Positions 12,668 through 25,129 of a stretch of 64,000 bases of DNA are shown here, piece after piece. Source of the stretch: Lucifuga dentata (taxonomy: Eukaryota; Chordata; Actinopteri; Ophidiiformes; Bythitidae); contig VXCM01000058.1 in assembly GCA_014773175.1 (NCBI GenBank), forward strand, positions 310,001-374,000. Direction: 5' to 3'. A program made the translations under genes and the position numbers. The notes below the pieces were generated by a model. The model was not told the DNA's origin and searched no databases. It was given only the letters and a program-made list of their open reading frames with translations. Position 1 is the stretch's first letter. Each line of letters starts with the position of its first letter.

Positions 12668-13324
12668 AATTGACCTCTCTAGACCAACAATATATCCTAC
12701 AAAACCATAGTTTCCATAGTTTTCTTACATTTTTGTCAGGTTCAGTCACTTAAACTTTGTAAAACTTTGCTACTTGACTCATCATTTCTTTGAAACATGT
12801 AACAATCTATCTTAAAATTATAAATGGGAAAATCCAAACTTTTCAGGTAATGTCCTAAAAGGAACTGTGAGGCTGTATAGCTTTGACAGTGAATGTCAAT
12901 GGAACAGCTCCATGTTTTACCCTTTAGTGACATTAAAAAAAAAAAAAAAAAAAAAAAAAATCAGCTTTGTATCTGCAGTATTCAGCTCTTGGTGGCACAA
13001 ATATCAATTGATTATGGTATTTTGTGTCTTATCTTGTAAGAAATAAGAACACAGTTTGAGTTTAGGGTGAATTTTCACTCATCTTCTTAGTATTGTCCTC
13101 TTACCTGAAAAGCCCAGGAGGCCATAGAGAGGTCGACACTCGTTGAATCCTGAGGATGTGGTCTCACAGTCCCGCCACAGACCCCTGTAGGTGTACACAG
13201 ATGTCACTACATCCCCCTGCCTGTCCTTAATACTCCAGTTGTTCATGATGGTGGCTGCGATGAGGGCTACTGCACCGACCAAGCCCAGAATGAACCCACC
13301 ATTCTGCAGTACTGCAGGCGCCAT
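9467..13324 (-). CDS. cldn18: Claudin-18-like tight junction protein
   Basis: Four-pass tight-junction protein. Coding exons on the minus strand are 13324-13105, 11217-11053, 10543-10378, 9864-9751 and 9554-9467, giving 250 residues with matching phases. The claudin signature in the first extracellular loop is present: W30, GLW 48-50, C53 and C63. The block SSGFNECRP...QAVRALMIV matches claudin-18 better than claudin-10. The second loop carries an unusual Gly/Met-rich stretch (about residues 157-181). The C-terminus ends DHNYV, a PDZ-binding tail of the claudin type. The TGA seen when exon 4 is read through (9747-9749) lies inside a GTGAGT donor, so it is not the real stop. Lying beside sox14 matches the human CLDN18-SOX14 neighbourhood. 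A (CT)n tract on the coding strand precedes exon 3. Confidence 0.9.
10560..10601. repeat. (GA)n microsatellite just upstream of claudin exon 3
   Basis: On the coding (minus) strand this is a (CT)n tract ending 17 bases before the exon 3 acceptor, so it acts as or extends the polypyrimidine tract. Confidence 0.9.
12613..12666. repeat. (GA)n microsatellite in claudin intron 1
   Basis: About 54 bp of GA repeats; no coding content nearby. Confidence 0.95.
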
Positions 13325-13439
13325 TGTTGTCTTCTCCTCTGGATGGTAGGAAAGAAATCTAGAAGGCCGCAGGAGTGTATGCAAAGCAGTTTGTGCCCAG
13401 TTTTGATGAATAACACAGCAAAAACTGCCAATATAGCTG

Positions 13440-13447
13440 TATATATA
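13440..13447 (-). promoter_or_regulatory. Candidate TATA box of the claudin gene
   Basis: TATATATA on the coding strand, 116 bases upstream of the start codon at 13324. This would give a 5' UTR of roughly 85-90 bases. Consistent with a tissue-restricted gene; position only, no other proof. Confidence 0.4.
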
Positions 13448-13449
13448 GG

Positions 13450-15811
13450 AAAAAGACTTCTGTAAAGGTGAACAAGTGTGTGGCTGTGCAGGCGGAATGA
13501 AAACGGGCAAAGTGGTACTTTCTAGTGCTGGTGGCGCTGGGTGGAGGCTGTTGAGTTTCGACCTAATGGTGATACAGCAGCATGGGTTGGGCTACCTGTG
13601 TGTACATTTGTCATATTCACGCACACCCTCCTGGTTGCGTTGAGAGGTGTGGGCACGGTGGTGATAGGAGCACCTGGTACCTTTAACGAGAATTAACTGT
13701 TAAGAATACAAATGTAAATACAGGAAACTGAATCACTGACTCCTACAGTTGGTACAGGGTTGATATATGAGGAGCATTACACTGGAAAGCAGCTGCCACA
13801 AATAAGGAAGTAATTAATTATTTAATAATATGATACTTTATTTTAGAATTTTTTGCTTTTCCTTGTCCACAGGGGTCAGAGGTCAGGCTCAGCTACAGAG
13901 CAGCACCCCTGGACCTTGCAGGGGTGTTAGAGTCTTGCTAAAGGAAGATTCAACAAAATGAAATCTCAGCAGTGCGAGTCTTCAAAATCTGTTAATGAAG
14001 ACGTTCCAGGCTGTTACGGTCAAAATCCATCTGGTCTTAATCTCATTGTACTGATGAGGTTATAAGAAAGCGGTAAACTTAACTGTCCATTAAAACACAA
14101 ACCACTGTTAGATCATTGTTTCACTTGTAAAAACGTCTTCAGCCCACACATTATAAAAAGCTCAGTGGTTTCAGTTCCTTTTACTAACTGGAACAAACAG
14201 CACCTCATGTAATTTCCATGATTCAATTTTTCATCTAATCGCTTTGTCAACAGTTGGGGAGGAGAGACGTTTCTATTCTTCTCTTATCATAAGTCTGGCT
14301 CTGTCTCGCTCTCACAAACTCACACATAGAGACACACCAAACACAGGCCTGGAAATGTTCATTTTGTTTCCTTGTTTAGATGGTGTGGATGTTTATTCCG
14401 CTTCTGATAAGTTTTTAATATTCACCTTCAAAGGAGCAAAAGTCACCTTGTTTAAATGTTCTAGCATAGTCAGTAACATAAAAAAAAATAATACTCCCTT
14501 GACCGTAGATTTCCCACATCTTGAAGTGATTATTGCAATTGACATCTGGTATGAAATTAAATATAACAGAAATAAATTAGAAATAAGACACTGATAATCA
14601 GTACAGTAGTACTTCAAAATGCAGCAGTAAAAAAAAAAACAAACAAAAAAACACATTAGTGATCTGGATCCCAAACAATATGGAATCAGTGACTAACTTT
14701 ATACCAATGTTGTTCACTTAAAGCAAATAAAACAAGTAAAGTGACTCCTTATTCAAAATAAAACATCCATTACATTAATCCTTCCAATATCCAAAAAAAA
14801 AAAAAAAAAAAAAAAGACACCAGTTAAGACAGTCCTCTATGCAAATTTATTATTCCCACTCTGATTTCAAATTAAATACAGGCTTTCACACTGAGACAGT
14901 AACATGTGAATTTAACTGTCTCATTATAACTTATATGTTTGAGTCTAACAATGTAAATTACTAAAGCATTTTTTGCAACACAATAAATAAACATGTTAAA
15001 AAAAACATTTTGGCTCTTGTCGGCTTTCTCTGCTCTCTTATGGCAATAAAAGGAGCAGAATTTTATTTTCTTTCACAGCAAGAAATTATGGGGACACAAA
15101 TAAAAGGTTTGTCAGCTGCAGATTTAGATAACTTATATTGTATTATGGCTTATGCACTAATTATGTCACCACATCCCCCTGCCTGTTTTGGAATTCTTTA
15201 GTCAAAAGTGTCAGAAAACCTGCATGTGTTTATTTCTTCACCGAGCAAAATATTTACACAGAGCAAATATCACGACTTTCCTCACAAATGATCATTAGAG
15301 GTGGAAAGTAACTAAATAAATGTACTCAAATATTGTACTTGACTACAACTCTGACATACATGTACTCTACTTGAGTATTTCCATTTTGTGCTTCTATATT
15401 TACCTGTAGTTACAAGTTACTACTTTGCTTGATTTATTTTAGACATTATCTTAAGAGTTTTATAAAGGGAAAGTGATCAAGAAAGAAAGAAATTTTCTGA
15501 TGTGTATGCAGTAACTGACTTAAGCATAAGTAAAGGATTTATATTTCACACTGGTGATCATTATTACACTTAATTTATTCCTGCATTGCTTGATGCTCAT
15601 TAGTAAGTGGAAATTTAAATATTCTTAATTTTTGTGGCAAGATTATAAATTCATAAAGGATATTAACTAAAACTTAGAGTCTTGTGGCATCTTACCATTT
15701 ATTTAATATGGCCTCGTTCTTTCTCGAAACTGTCATATGGACAGATCTTGTGTGCAAACTTTTTTCCACATTATCGTGCGTCTTCAAGAGGTTAAAAGTG
15801 CATCCTCCATG
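13450..15811. other. Upstream region of the claudin gene and 3' flank of sox14
   Basis: No supported exon. Contains several A-runs (14628-14650, 14793-14814), AT-rich DNA and a common fish repeat fragment at 15299-15430. 13850-14100 is moderately GC-rich and may belong to the claudin promoter. Confidence 0.45.
15299..15430 (+). repeat. Fragment of a common fish 'aggtggaaagtaac' repeat
   Basis: Begins AGGTGGAAAGTAACTAAATA and contains the characteristic TACTCAAATATTGTACTTGA and TACTTGAGTATTTCCATTTT words of a high-copy interspersed repeat I know from teleost genomes. A short related piece is at 10672-10695. No coding capacity. Confidence 0.6.
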
Positions 15812-16531
15812 TCACACAGCTGAATTGTGTGAAGTGTATGAGTCCATGCCCGTTTTGACTAAGCCTCCAGGGAAAAGGATATAAGCGACCTGAGGCTGTA
15901 AAGTGGCTGCAGACCAGGCTCCACAGTTACACGGCAGCACATATCCTGGGCTGGAGGCTGACGGGTGCGTGTGGATGTGCTGTCCGGGGCAAACCAAACC
16001 CCCGGATCCACCAGTCTGGTATCCAAACGAGTGCGCGCTGTAGGGCAAGGCGCCGGTAAGCAGCGTGTGCGGGATCTCCGCCATCCGCTGCGCAGCTCCA
16101 GCGCGCAAATGCCCCACCGGCTCCAGCAGAGAGCATGAGGGCGAGGAGGGAGCGAGGAGAGCCCTGGCTTTCCCCGCAGGAGCAAGAAAAGAGTCAATGG
16201 AAAATCCTTTCAGATGCTCGGCTGCCTCTCCGAGTAAGGAAGGCAGCGGAAAAGCGAAATGGTCCCTCTTCAGTAAAGTCTTGGGTTTGCGCCGGGGTCT
16301 GTACTTGTAGTCCGGGTGCTCCTTCATGTGCTGAGCCCGTAGCCTCTTGGCCTCGTCGATGTAAGGACGTTTCTCTGAGTCGGAGAGCAGCTTCCACTCC
16401 GCGCCGAGCCTCTTGCTGATCTCTGAGTTGTGCATCTTTGGATTTTCCTGAGCCATCTTTCTCCTCTGGCCTCTGGACCACACCATGAAGGCGTTCATGG
16501 GTCTCTTGATGTGATCTAACTGTTTTGCCAT
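15812..16531 (-). CDS. sox14: Transcription factor Sox-14 (SoxB2)
   Basis: Single-exon gene of 239 residues (human SOX14 has 240). The HMG box occupies residues 6 to about 77 ([20 protein letters not shown], then [13 protein letters not shown]) and bends DNA at AACAAT-type sites. The C-terminal part has the SoxB2 blocks [22 protein letters not shown] and [15 protein letters not shown]. SoxB2 proteins repress and act in interneuron specification. The start [10 protein letters not shown] aligns with the usual MSKPSDHIKR; longer frames upstream run through a poly-T/N artefact encoding poly-Lys and are not real. SOX21 is excluded by the absence of its Ala-rich runs and by the Sox14-like C-terminus. 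Adjacent to a claudin-18-like gene, as in human 3q22. Confidence 0.97.
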   Translation of the reverse strand: MAKQLDHIKRPMNAFMVWSRGQRRKMAQENPKMHNSEISKRLGAEWKLLSDSEKRPYIDEAKRLRAQHMKEHPDYKYRPRRKPKTLLKRDHFAFPLPSLLGEAAEHLKGFSIDSFLAPAGKARALLAPSSPSCSLLEPVGHLRAGAAQRMAEIPHTLLTGALPYSAHSFGYQTGGSGGLVCPGQHIHTHPSASSPGYVLPCNCGAWSAATLQPQVAYILFPGGLVKTGMDSYTSHNSAV

Positions 16532-19500
16532 TTCAGAAATTAACACATTAACACACACTCCAGATTTTTTTTTTTTTTTTTTTTNTTTTTTTTTTTTTTT
16601 TTTTAGCCTCTCCAAAACCACATGCTCCTCTTGTGCGTAAAAGCAGATGTGGTGCACCGGCGCACAAGTCAAGAAGACAGACCCGGATTCATTTTCTGTG
16701 TAAATTTGCAAAGTAAATATTGGAAATTGTAAATCCAAACTAGACTGGGAGGCATGTGCAGAAACTGGTACAGAAACGCCTAATGTGTAAAGCCTTTGCG
16801 CATGAATGGAGTCAGAGGAAAAAACAAGTTGGAAGGTTGTTATTGATGGTGCTGAGCATGACAGCCATCACCACTGTCACAGTGGGATAAGCCAATGGGA
16901 AGGAGAGAGCACTGTAATCCCTTCACTAAACGGACTGTAAAACGTATCTGAGGGACACCCGCTCCCTTTCCCAGCTGTTACAAACTCTCCAAATCTCTGT
17001 TGAGACAAGTGGAGGCAGGCATGGAACCAATGAATAACAAAACATAACTTAAAAGTAGAATTTAAAAGGATTTGCAAGGGCAATGGAAGTAAAATGTTGA
17101 TCTAGAGTATAACGTCACTAGTCCTACATAACTGTGTTGAACACAATTAAATTACAAAAATCAGAGATTTGTGGGCAGAGACACAAAGCATATAGCGGAT
17201 GCAACCATTTTGAAACTGGATCCCAATTCTTCTTACTTAGTAAATCCCAAATTTGACTTTTTTCAGGATTTCACAGTTGGAAAACTCATTGGAATTCTTT
17301 ACCATGCCATGCAGTTCTTTTAATGCCTGCAAGTTGCTCACTTGTCATTTGTCTCTTGCTTCACAAAATCAATAATAATCACATCCATAATTTACTGGAC
17401 CAGGCTGACTCCACTGATTGTTACAGTTTTCATAATTACTACACCTTATCTGGTCAAATGCATACTTTGGCCATCTTGTCTGTCATTGAAATGACATTGA
17501 TGGAGAGATTCTGCTGTGGTTTTGCAACAAAGCAGCTAACTTTAAATCTAAATGACATATATAGGTATTCAATAGGAGATGTAGTAGGAGTAAGTAGTGG
17601 TAAGCAATAACAGGGGATTATGTTTTTGATTATTGTTAGGAACATCATAGATTTTCCATCTGGGTGCAGCTGGGTGTCTGTAAGTGGAAGCTTCCAGGCC
17701 ACCTCACAGGCACCCAAAATGGCTTCTGCAAAAAGGATTATTACCGTGACAGAAGCATGATGTGTTTCTCTGCAGACAAACCTGTGGTGCTTAGTTGAAG
17801 CTGGGGGTGTTGGTTTTTGTGGTCATGATAAACTCAGGTTAGATATCAGGGTTCCAGCAAGGAGGAGGCCTTTATTTCATTTACCTCCCACAATCAGCAG
17901 CGGTGTGGACCTCTTCAAAGACAAAATAAAGGGACATAAAAGATTCAGTGGTGAACCACATCAGTGGTGGAGATGATAAGACATTTTGAAAATGCATTTC
18001 TGGGGGACTGAGTCGGGTTTCTCTGGAGCAGACGGGCTGGAGGGATGAAGTGATAAAGGCAGCAGGGGTCAGACTGTTTCCTCATAACTGTGCTGTTATG
18101 TGTAACTGCTGTAGGTTCAGGCCTCAGACACAGGAGGCACCACCACACAGAGACAATGATTACTTCCCCAGGAAAAGTGTTTCTAAGAGTTTTCAACAAT
18201 GAATGGAAAAAGTGCCTGTGAGGACTGGACTTAATCTGTCTTTTGAAATGTGTGCAATGTTTTTTCGAGATTTATTTTATTTTGAACAAACCTTTCACCT
18301 GTTTTATATGGAACAACACAAACACTGCAAGTGCATGTGCAAATGCTGGGAAGTCACAAAAAAAAAAAAAAACNTGTATTCAGTCCCATACTCTTCAAAA
18401 TACTGATGTTTCATCACTCTGAACCTTCATCAGGATTTTAATCAGATGTTGCCAAGCTTAACTAGAAATGCAATAATAACAATATCTTAAACAGTTTTCA
18501 CTCTTCACAAACAAGTAATACATCAAACATAGGAAAATTTCACAAAAGCTGAAATACATTTCAGCTTTTCAGCTTCTGTTCGGCAACAGCTTCAGCAAGC
18601 TGCAATCACAGGTGCATTTCCTTTCGGAAATACATTTCTAATTGTATTTTCTTCTGATTTTTAATCTTTGTTTACTTACTAATGTGTAAATGTTTAGGAT
18701 GTAGATTGTAAAATGTGTCTGTAGTACGAACTTGTGCATTTATAATAATCTTAGTAACACCTAACTTATAAACCTAATGAGGGAACAGATTTGTGAAACA
18801 TCTTAAACTATAATACAGCAGTTTGAGTGTGTGTTGGCTATTTTGTCTTTGTCTTACCTGGTTTACAACACTGTGGCTTTTGTATCTTTTTGAGAGCCAG
18901 TAAGTGTTTGGTGTGACTTCTTACAAAAGACAGCGTTTCAACTCTGGAGAGATGAAGGAAAAAATGGGTAATAAGAAAAACTGCCAGCAGCACAAAATGT
19001 CTGTCCTAATCCCGTTATCCCTCTGGCTCTAAAGATACTGGTCCTCTCCTTAGGAGTCTATCTTTTCTTCTTATGTCAAAACTGTCCTCCGTGCACTCAG
19101 GTGGATTACGGAGTCACACTGTAGAAAGAAATTGACAGGTACAGAAAGACCTGTGGGTGAAAAGGAAATGAAAGACGACATGGAGAGGCAGGTTAGTGTT
19201 GCAGGATAGGAAGTGTGCCAATGTCTGACAAGAAAGGAATCTTTCAACTAAACCACAAGCTGTAGTAAAAATGCTGATGTTTAATACTAATATACTTCTT
19301 TGATTAATATAATTATCGGAAAAGTGGATTACAGATAACGTCTTGTCAAATTGCTTTCCTTTCTTTAAATGGCTGATTCTGCTGGATTTCCTGAGTCATG
19401 TTATGTTGGATTTAATAGCAGCTCACAAAGACTGTGCATTATTAAAATTTACTTAAAATAGATTAAATTCTGATGTGGGTATTTTTCTTATCTATTCCAT

Positions 19501-20826
19501 TATTGGAAAAGACCTGGACAAAGGCACTCTTTCACATTATCTATTTTCTGTGTAAGGAGATGCTGTTTGACTTAGGAGCTGGTCTCTGAGTCATTGTATG
19601 TCATTGTAAACATGATCATCTTTCCTATGCTAAAAGGATAAAATAAGTCTAAACTTTGGTCTGCTCCTGATATGTTCCACATCTGTGATATTTTGCATTT
19701 ATAACATAGAAAAGAAAGTGTTTGATTCTTCTCAAACTTTCAACATTTTGATAATGTGTAGACTAGAGCCAGATCTCATATCCTCTTATTTCTGTACGAT
19801 AGCCTTGTCCACAGTCAGACAGACAGCATAGGAGAGGGAGGAAATTAATGAATTACTGACGTGCAAATCTGAGTTTCCAGATTCCCCAAACTGATGCAGA
19901 TAAGACTGAGGTGCGAGTCTGAATAGGAAGATGTGATTCATGAAGCCCAGGTTTCTTACACTGAAGTGTGACTCACTGCTCATGTCTAAATATCCAGTTT
20001 GGTTAAGACATTTTTGCAATCTATTTATTCATGTAGTTATTTTCTGCTTCCAGGTGTCACCTAAACAGCTGCACTGAAAAGAGTCCAAATTAAGGCAAAT
20101 CTTTCCTTCCTTGCTAAGCTGTTTTTGGCTTGGCCATGTTTATTGTTTACAAAGTGAGTGTGAAAGGCTCAATAAAAAATTATCATGTGACAAGCAAGTG
20201 TGAAAGATTCAGATGCCATTTTATTGATTCCAGTGCAGTGATCAATCTGTCTTATTCTGTCTTCAGATCCCATTTATTTCCAGAAAATTCCTGAAAAAAG
20301 TTGATTTGGATTGGAAACATTGAAGTAATGTCACTGCACTGAAGATGTTTTTCATTTTTATGAAGAAAATCAAACTTTTAGGCCTCAGTAACGGACAAAG
20401 TGACTTGATAAGATGGAGATTTTTTACAGCGTGTTTCTATTATTTATACAAAACATCAATTTTTTATGTTGCACAAATTTATCCTCTATGAAAAATCACT
20501 TGTGAAAATTTCAAATTTACAAGGGAACTTTCCAGCCTGTACATTTGGCAGTTTTTTTTTTTTTTTNATTTTTTTTTTTTTTTGTTTTGTTTTGTTTTTT
20601 ATTACATGCATGTGAATCAAGAATTAGAACTTTCTGTGTTTGAGCAGAGCGGAGTTATAATAAAATTCCAGATAAGTTAACTTGGTTTCTACTCATTGTA
20701 TAAACTCGATTAGAGCCCACAATAAGATTGTGTGGCAGATATTATTCATCTAGTTGGTGTGACAGACAATTGATTTCACAAAAATGTAACAAATAATTAA
20801 ATAACCAGAGCTAATAGATAATTTTG

Positions 20827-20860
<34 letters not shown>

Positions 20861-23143
20861 NGGGCCTTTTTTTTTTTTTTAATGAATGCTAATTTTTTAT
20901 TTAATTGCTGACCATAACAATCAGTGGAATGTGGAATGGAGGGAAATATTTCTATTCGATGTACCCTACACTGGTTCCGTGATAATATGGAAAGTTTAGA
21001 GGCCCCCATACTTGAAATTTTACCGTTACAGCTCCAAATCCAAAGTGGTGCGAAACTCAAAAACATCTTTAAATACATTAAAGTCTGACAAGAGTTTCTG
21101 ACACTTCTGAGCAGGCCATTAGGAAACATTTCAGGGGGAAAATCCCAAGATACTCTGGACTTGGGGGGATTTCATTAAATCTTGTGCTTATTCTCATGAT
21201 ACTTAGGAAAAGTAAATCGGTATTAATAGCTTTCCTCCGACAGTTGATGGTGGAATATGCTTTGGAATAGCCTCAATCCTGAGGGGGCTGAGAGAGACAG
21301 AGAGGAAAGATCTGCTACTACACTTTCATAAGGCTCCATCTAGACTAAATTAATACACTTCCTCCAACATCTGAGGATAAACCTGAGGGGCCATATTACT
21401 GTGGCACCCCTATCTGCCAGCTTGTAATACAACCGAGTCAGCAGTCAATGAGATACATTTGCAACCAGGCATTTGTCAGCGACTCAGTGCCAGAGAGGAG
21501 GAGATTTAAAATGTCCTGCAGTAAATTAAGTGCTGCTTGAAAAGTGAAAGGTGCCGGCTAAGCAGGCCGCTGCTTACTTTAAATGACAGGATGGTTAAAG
21601 GGGTGATGATAAGATGGCAGGTGGGGGTGAGAGGCGGAGGGAGGAGGGAGATCGGACAAGGGGAACTGAATAAGGGCTTCTTTTCTGGCTCTATTTGTAC
21701 CATTTATCTCCAGACTGTACTTTACTGACTGTGTAATGCAATACAATGGCCTTACTCAGGTGCTGGGATATTGATGATACATTTCATACATCAGTTTTGC
21801 TCTCTAGATCTCTGAATCATGCAGAGAAACTTGCGTCTGATATCCACTGTGATCACAGCAGAGGAATGATCTGCTATGTGTTAAGAAGATGCTGAGAAAA
21901 ATCTATTAATATATTCAGGTATTAAGGATAAAACTTGATAACAAGAGCTGCTGGGACTGTATGCAAACGAACCATTGGTGGGAAATGCAGGCTTATTTCC
22001 CAGTTCCAATAACTATTAATGCCTTGGTTGCAGTTAAAAATATACTAATTCATTAGATTATTTTGGCCCAAATGTCAGGAAGGTTAGGCTCCAAAAACAT
22101 TCTTTTTGAGGCCTTGTTTGTTTGTACACATTTGTCAAAAGTCCAGATTTTCACAAATGTGTTGTCCTGTCTAGTATAAATGATTTTTTTGCTGTGTACT
22201 GTGTGTAGATGTAAAATGAAAGACAAAGTCACTAAGTAAAATTATAAAAATGGCTTTAAAATGGTTAAAGGACCATACTGGCCATTTTGCATGTTTGAGC
22301 ACAACATATTCAATTTTCAACACATGTAACGTTACTAATTAAACGTTAATCATTTCCCAAAGCATACTACTGGAACGGTGAATTTAAATTTTTTTTATAT
22401 ACCTTCCAGACCGCCATTGGTTTCAGTTCATTCTGGTATGCTATTAAAATCAACTTGTTTATACTTGAAACATTCTTAGGATAGGTAATCCAACATCACA
22501 AACAAGATGTGTATTCAATTTTTTTTTTTTGAAGTTACGTAATTTTAACGTTTAAGTGCAATAAAATGTGTGGAGTGATCTGAAAATACTTCCTGTTGTC
22601 AGTTCTTTACTACAACACTTGAATGCACCACTAGTAAACATTTTCAGCATTTTGGGAAATGATTGTCAGTAATGTTACGTGTATGATAATTAATTATATA
22701 GGGCTCAAAAACTTGGTAGACCGGTATGGTCCTTTAAAATTGTCCCTAATTGTAGTACCGTATAAGACCACAAGAGGTCAGCATATCAAAGCTTTACAGA
22801 CTACAGACAGCCCTATAGGCTTATCACGAGATATTTGGATATGTTGTGTAATAAAATAATTACAGCTGTAGATAATAACAACAACCGTTCCGTTAAGGCG
22901 TGTCAGTGAACAAGCTTACACAATACCTGGGACCTGGAGCTGAATAGAAAGCAGCCATTCATAATACGATTACACCTGTGTTAGATAAATAAAATGTCTG
23001 CAGTAAGATCTATTGACCAATAAAGAAAGCATATTGCCGCATTTTAATGCAACATTGTTGTTTGACTTGCAACATAAATTGTACTTATCTTAGTAACTGT
23101 ATGTATGTAAAGCTTTTAAAAACATTTCTTGCTGCAAAAAACC
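16532..23143. other. Gene-poor 5' flank of sox14
   Basis: 6.6 kb with no exon that I can support. It holds single-N homopolymer gaps (16585, 18374, 20567, 20861), a CCAAT box near 16890 that may serve sox14, and one foldback MITE at 22265. Non-repetitive, GC-balanced islands at about 17940-18200, 19780-20010 and 21240-21740 stand out from the AT-rich background and are candidate enhancers. SoxB genes commonly sit in regulatory deserts. Confidence 0.5.
22265..22737 (+). mobile_element. Foldback MITE copy 4
   Basis: TTAA-AGGACCATACTGG at the left and CCGGTATGGTCCT-TTAA at the right. The element is 473 bp, shortened internally, in forward orientation. Confidence 0.85.
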
Positions 23144-23215
23144 GGGCTCGTCCGGGATTTGAACCCGGGACCTCTCGCACCCAAAGCGAGAATCATACCC
23201 CTAGACCAACGAGCC
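23144..23215 (-). tRNA. tRNA-Pro (anticodon TGG)
   Basis: The minus strand reads a full 72-nt cloverleaf. The acceptor stem pairs GGCTCGT with ACGAGCC, with C as discriminator. The D arm contains GGTCTAGGGGTA. The anticodon loop TTTGGGT lies at 23185-23179, and the T arm contains GGTTCAAATCC (B box). No intron. A T6 run directly downstream (23141-23136) is the Pol III terminator. Lies upstream of septin2 and divergent from it. Confidence 0.95.
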
Positions 23216-24042
23216 ACTTACGTGATTTGTGACGACTATAATTTATAAAGTATCGACTTTCAGGAAAACTGTATGGTTTCATAATGACTTGTCAGGAAAA
23301 CTTACTTGCATATTTTCAGAATGTTACCCAGGAATAACAAGGAAAACATTATGGCAACGCTACCTGTGTTTACTTAGATAAAATGTTTCTAAGTTTTCAC
23401 ATGAAACTTTGTTCAAGTATGCAGGTTTGCTTTGTCTTTTACCGTGTATGGCAGTTATCAAACACATAATCTCAGTGCAGGAGCTGTGTGATTAGTACGT
23501 GAAGGACTAGGATGCACTATTATAGTAAATTAGTCTGAACAATTTTCTTGCAACCACAATAATATAAATTGCCATCTAGCCTAGCGTACTTACCTTTCAT
23601 GTTACTTCGACTGTTTTAAATCTTGCTTATCTTATTTATTTTTCCTATAGAATGGTTAACCTCTCACAGACTTCATAATTTGCTTTTAAAACTTACAACA
23701 TAAACATATTAATATTTTAAGGAGAACATGCTGTAAGTTTCAATTGCATTTTTATTTCAGTGGAATTGTGCCAGTCAGGGGGCATAATAATTAAACTTAT
23801 TAAACTATGCGTTGATGGAAGCCATTTTATTTGTGAATAACTGTCTCTGATGATTTTATAACTGCTAATTCTGTTTAGACTGTGATGTTTAAACCTACAG
23901 ACAGCCACAGTAGGACGGCCTTTATGAGTCGCCCTGCCTCTGCTCTCTCCCAGTGCATTGTGGTCTCTGCACCGGAATCTGAAGAATTTGAGGTGTCCGC
24001 CAACTTAAGCATCAGTCTGCACCTTTTAACGCTCCTTATCAG
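23216..24042 (+). promoter_or_regulatory. septin2 promoter region and non-coding exon 1
   Basis: AT-rich DNA up to about 23900, then a GC-richer block. A splice donor (CAG|GTAACA) after 24042 fits a non-coding first exon, because the septin2 coding exon at 25112 begins with untranslated sequence. The sequence CCCAGTGCATTGTGG near 23950 loosely resembles a ZNF143-type promoter motif. The transcription start is not determined. Confidence 0.45.
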
Positions 24043-24900
24043 GTAACATTGTTGTTTTAAAGTAAACTCACTGTTTATGAAGTTGTTTCAGTTCTGTGTT
24101 GTCGGCGATGTCGTTGCCAAACCGAGTAAGTTACCGGAAACATCCTGCAGGAGAAGCTACTCGGCTAGTTAGTGGTTAACGCTATGCTAACCTGCTTAAT
24201 GACACAGCTACTTAAGCAGCAAGCGATGTTAGCTGGCTAACGATAAGCACTTTGGCTTTTGGCTAAGTTTGATAGCTCCTAAATCCGACTTTTGCATCAA
24301 ATAGAGGTTTTCATAGCAAACGACAGCATCATCGCTCACACCCATTTTTATAGCACTATACTAGCTTATCGTCGGTTTATTAATAGCCTTTAGCTAATTA
24401 ATTTATCCAAATCCACACCACTTAGAGAAAACCACTAACGTTATTTGTTTCCCAGATTCATCTTGAAAATTTAGTTTCTTCAGTTAATATGGCTAATCGT
24501 AGCTTCCGTACAAATAAATTTTAAATTAGCCGGCTAAACAAAGAATTTTGCTCAGTCTTTTCATGTAACTAGATTTATAGCTATAATAGTCGTTTTCATT
24601 ACAGTGTATTAGATTAAAAATCACAGTGTGAGGATGTGTTTGGTATGCTTATGACGATTTATTTCAAATCAACTTGGCTGGTCTCCATAAAACGTCACGC
24701 TGACGCAAATACAGCAACACACAGCCATGACTGAAACACACTCCACACACTTTAGAATGTGTAAAATAAGATGTGTTTTTTTTTTTTTTGTTTTTTGTCC
24801 TAAAGTAATAGTTCTGTGTTGGACCATAGCTGTAGCTGAAAGCAGCAGGAAAAGAAGAGACATAACTGTCACAAACCATTCAGATAAACAAACCAGACTT

Positions 24901-24902
<2 letters not shown>

Positions 24903-24960
<58 letters not shown>

Positions 24961-24976
24961 ACACACACACACACAG
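24903..24976. repeat. (CT)n followed by (CA)n microsatellite
   Basis: Compound microsatellite in septin2 intron 1. Confidence 0.95.
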
Positions 24977-25129
24977 GCCTGTAGTGTAACTGTGTGCATT
25001 ACCTCCATTTTAGAAAAGGTTCAACAAAACCCAAACTGAGGCCAGAATAGGCTGCCGTAGGTTGTTACGGATTTTCCCTTTCAGCGTGTAATAAAATGTT
25101 TTTTCTTTCAGGTTTATAAGGAAGAGAAA

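Noticed and set aside
9467..13324. Claudin-10 as the identity
   Set aside because: The first-loop block SSGFNECRP, the QAVRALMIV segment and the sox14 neighbour fit claudin-18 better.
15859..16481. Overlapping open frames on both strands within sox14
   Set aside because: They are GC-rich shadows of the sox14 frame and contain no domain; the HMG box frame explains the region.
16532..16738. N-terminal extension of sox14 through a poly-Lys run
   Set aside because: The Lys run is produced by a homopolymer with an N at 16585; the start at 16531 matches the family N-terminus.
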